This document shows, one piece after another, positions 62,742-64,000 of a stretch of 64,000 nucleotides of DNA (position 1 is its first letter; every line of letters begins with the position of its first letter). The notes beneath the pieces were generated by a model that was given only the letters and a program-made list of their open reading frames with translations, was not told the DNA's origin and ran no database searches. Position numbers and translations under genes: made by a program. The DNA lies in contig NZ_CP118615.1 in the NCBI RefSeq assembly GCF_028993575.1, positions 4,679,001 through 4,743,000 of the forward strand. Reading direction: 5' to 3'. Source of the DNA: Micromonospora cathayae. Its GTDB lineage: Bacteria; Actinomycetota; Actinomycetes; Mycobacteriales; Micromonosporaceae.

Positions 62742-64000
62742 TCAGGGGGTGCTGGGGGCGGGCATGATCTTCTCGGTCTCGGCGGGGGCCGCGGCGAGCA
62801 GGCGGGCCTGCTGGGGCCAGCTTGCCAGGCCGGGGGCGCTGCGGAGCCCGGCGGCCCGGATCAGCTCACGGAGGGCGGTCTCGTCCAGGTCGGCCAGTTG
62901 CCGGTAGGTGCGGATGCCGGCGCTGTCGAGCGCCGTGGCGATCTTGGGGCCGATGCCCTGGATGCGGCGGAAGTCGTCGCGGGTGGCGGACTCGTCGCTG
63001 CTGCGTGGGGCGGGGACGGTGGGCGGGGGCGGCGTGATGGTGTCGGTCGCCTGTCCGGTGGGGGTGGGTGGGGGTACGTCGTCGGGCTGCGGGATGGTGC
63101 TGTCCTGGGCGGCCGTCGGCGTGGTGGGTGCGGTCTCCGGTCCCGGTCCCGGTCCCGGTCCCGGTCCCGGGGTCGGGCCGGTGGCCGGTTCCTCGGTGGG
63201 GACGGTGGGCGCCGGGGCGCTGCCCTCGGCGGCCTCAGGCGTCCCAGCCGTCTGAGGGGTCTCAGCGGCCTCAGGCGTCTCAGGCGTTCCGGCGGGCACG
63301 ACGGGGGCGGTGGTGTCGACAGGCACGGTGGTCTCGAGCGGGGCGGTGGTCTCGGCCGTCTCGATGGGCGCGGCGGGTGCGGCGGTGTCGGCCGTCGGTT
63401 GGCCGGTCGGCGTGTCCGGCTCGTCCGGGATGACCTGCGGGGCGGGTTCTGCCTCGGTGGTCGCCGCCAGCTCCGGCTCGATGGTGACGCCCGGCCCTGC
63501 CTGGGTGGTGGCGGTCGGCTCGGGCTCGGTGGTGACGGTCGGCTTCGCCTCGGTGGTCGTCGCGGGCGTGCTGGTGGCCGTCGGTTCCGGTTCGATGGTT
63601 GCCGTGAGCGGGGTGGTCGCCGTCGGCTCCGGCTCGCGCACCGGCGTGGCCGTGTGGTCGGCGGTGGGCGTGTCCACGGGTGCTTCCGCGGTGGTCGGCG
63701 GGTCGGCGGATACGTCCGCGGTGGTCGGCGTTTCCGGGGTGGTCAGCGGGTCCGGACTGGGCACTGACGTGGCGGGTGTCCGCGTGGTCGCCTCCGCGTC
63801 CGGGACCGGGGCGGTCTCGGACGTGTCGCCGCGTTCGTCGGTGCTGGTGCTGGTGCCGCTCGGGGTGGCCGGGGCCGCCGGGGGTGGTGTCGGCTGGTCG
63901 ACGGTGGTGGTCGCCGGGGTGGGGCTGGTCGACCGGGGGGTGGTGGGGGTGGGGGCGGTCCGTGCCGGTGTGTGGTCGGTGCTTCGGCGGCCGCGCGCCG
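62742..64000 (-). CDS. Pro/Thr-rich protein with C-terminal helix-hairpin-helix domain (partial, N-terminus outside window)
   Basis: Partial gene, at least 418 residues. The C-terminal 60 residues form a helix-hairpin-helix domain (RDDFRRIQGIGPKIATAL, then YRQLADLDETALREL) of the kind that binds nucleic acid or packs against a partner. The rest is disordered: Thr/Pro/Glu-rich repeats (EPEPTATT units) and a PGPGPGPGPG run encoded by a perfect 5-fold TCCCGG hexamer (63141-63170). The frame stays open and has the same composition from GTG 63764 to the window edge, so that GTG is not the true start. Function is unknown. Confidence 0.8.
   Translation of the reverse strand, partial: ARGRRSTDHTPARTAPTPTTPRSTSPTPATTTVDQPTPPPAAPATPSGTSTSTDERGDTSETAPVPDAEATTRTPATSVPSPDPLTTPETPTTADVSADPPTTAEAPVDTPTADHTATPVREPEPTATTPLTATIEPEPTATSTPATTTEAKPTVTTEPEPTATTQAGPGVTIEPELAATTEAEPAPQVIPDEPDTPTGQPTADTAAPAAPIETAETTAPLETTVPVDTTAPVVPAGTPETPEAAETPQTAGTPEAAEGSAPAPTVPTEEPATGPTPGPGPGPGPGPETAPTTPTAAQDSTIPQPDDVPPPTPTGQATDTITPPPPTVPAPRSSDESATRDDFRRIQGIGPKIATALDSAGIRTYRQLADLDETALRELIRAAGLRSAPGLASWPQQARLLAAAPAETEKIMPAPSTP

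Overview
The window is very GC-rich with strong codon bias. It carries typical actinobacterial families (MbtH, LanB-type proteins, a LuxR-type LAL regulator, LtrA, DUF574 methyltransferase, DUF5995), which suggests an actinomycete, probably Micromonosporaceae (Micromonospora-like). That placement is an inference from family content and composition. No rRNA, tRNA, CRISPR array or transposase was seen.

Layout. (1) 1-8,410 looks like a sugar or sugar-acid catabolic locus: a partial E1-alpha subunit, an enolase-superfamily dehydratase, a RhaM-type mutarotase, a complete CUT1 ABC importer, a Gfo/Idh/MocA dehydrogenase, an M20 amidohydrolase and a COG3618-type lactonase/amidohydrolase. The set resembles an oxidative deoxysugar route (dehydrogenase, lactonase, dehydratase). 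(2) 8,526-17,201 holds housekeeping and accessory genes: AI-2E transporter, GAF-SpoIIE phosphatase, GH3 glycosidase, PepSY membrane protein, CPA1 antiporter and a YciI-like protein. (3) 17,298-19,908 encodes two secreted enzymes, a subtilase and a PL3 pectate lyase; the lyase has a LacI-type palindrome beside its promoter. (4) 20,463-45,477 is the centrepiece, a co-directional biosynthetic cluster. An MbtH gene is followed by a promoter with a structured leader. Then comes one tightly coupled operon: NRPS C-A-T fused to a LanB-like dehydratase/aminoacyl-tRNA-dependent domain, NRPS C-A-T, kynurenine 3-monooxygenase-like protein, a DUF6875-like protein, NRPS C-A-T, NRPS C-A-T-reductase, MFS exporter, methyltransferase, and a second stand-alone LanB-like protein. 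(5) 45,543-51,999 is a mix of small enzymes, two CrcB fluoride-channel genes and a truncated DUF6766 remnant. (6) 52,007-57,979 is a regulatory pair (cyclase-ATPase and LAL regulator, divergent) plus a DUF5995 gene, with TTA codons concentrated here. (7) 58,110-64,000 has an APC permease, a GNAT acetyltransferase, a small membrane protein, LtrA and a truncated Pro/Thr-rich helix-hairpin-helix protein that runs off the window.

How the cluster may work (inference): four NRPS modules would build a four-residue peptide released reductively as an aldehyde or alcohol. The KMO and methyltransferase could supply or tailor a hydroxy(methyl)kynurenine-type unit. Two LanB glutamylation-type domains, with no elimination domain and no visible RiPP precursor, suggest that aminoacyl-tRNA-dependent chemistry acts on a carrier-bound or released NRPS intermediate. 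I do not recognise this combination as a characterised pathway.
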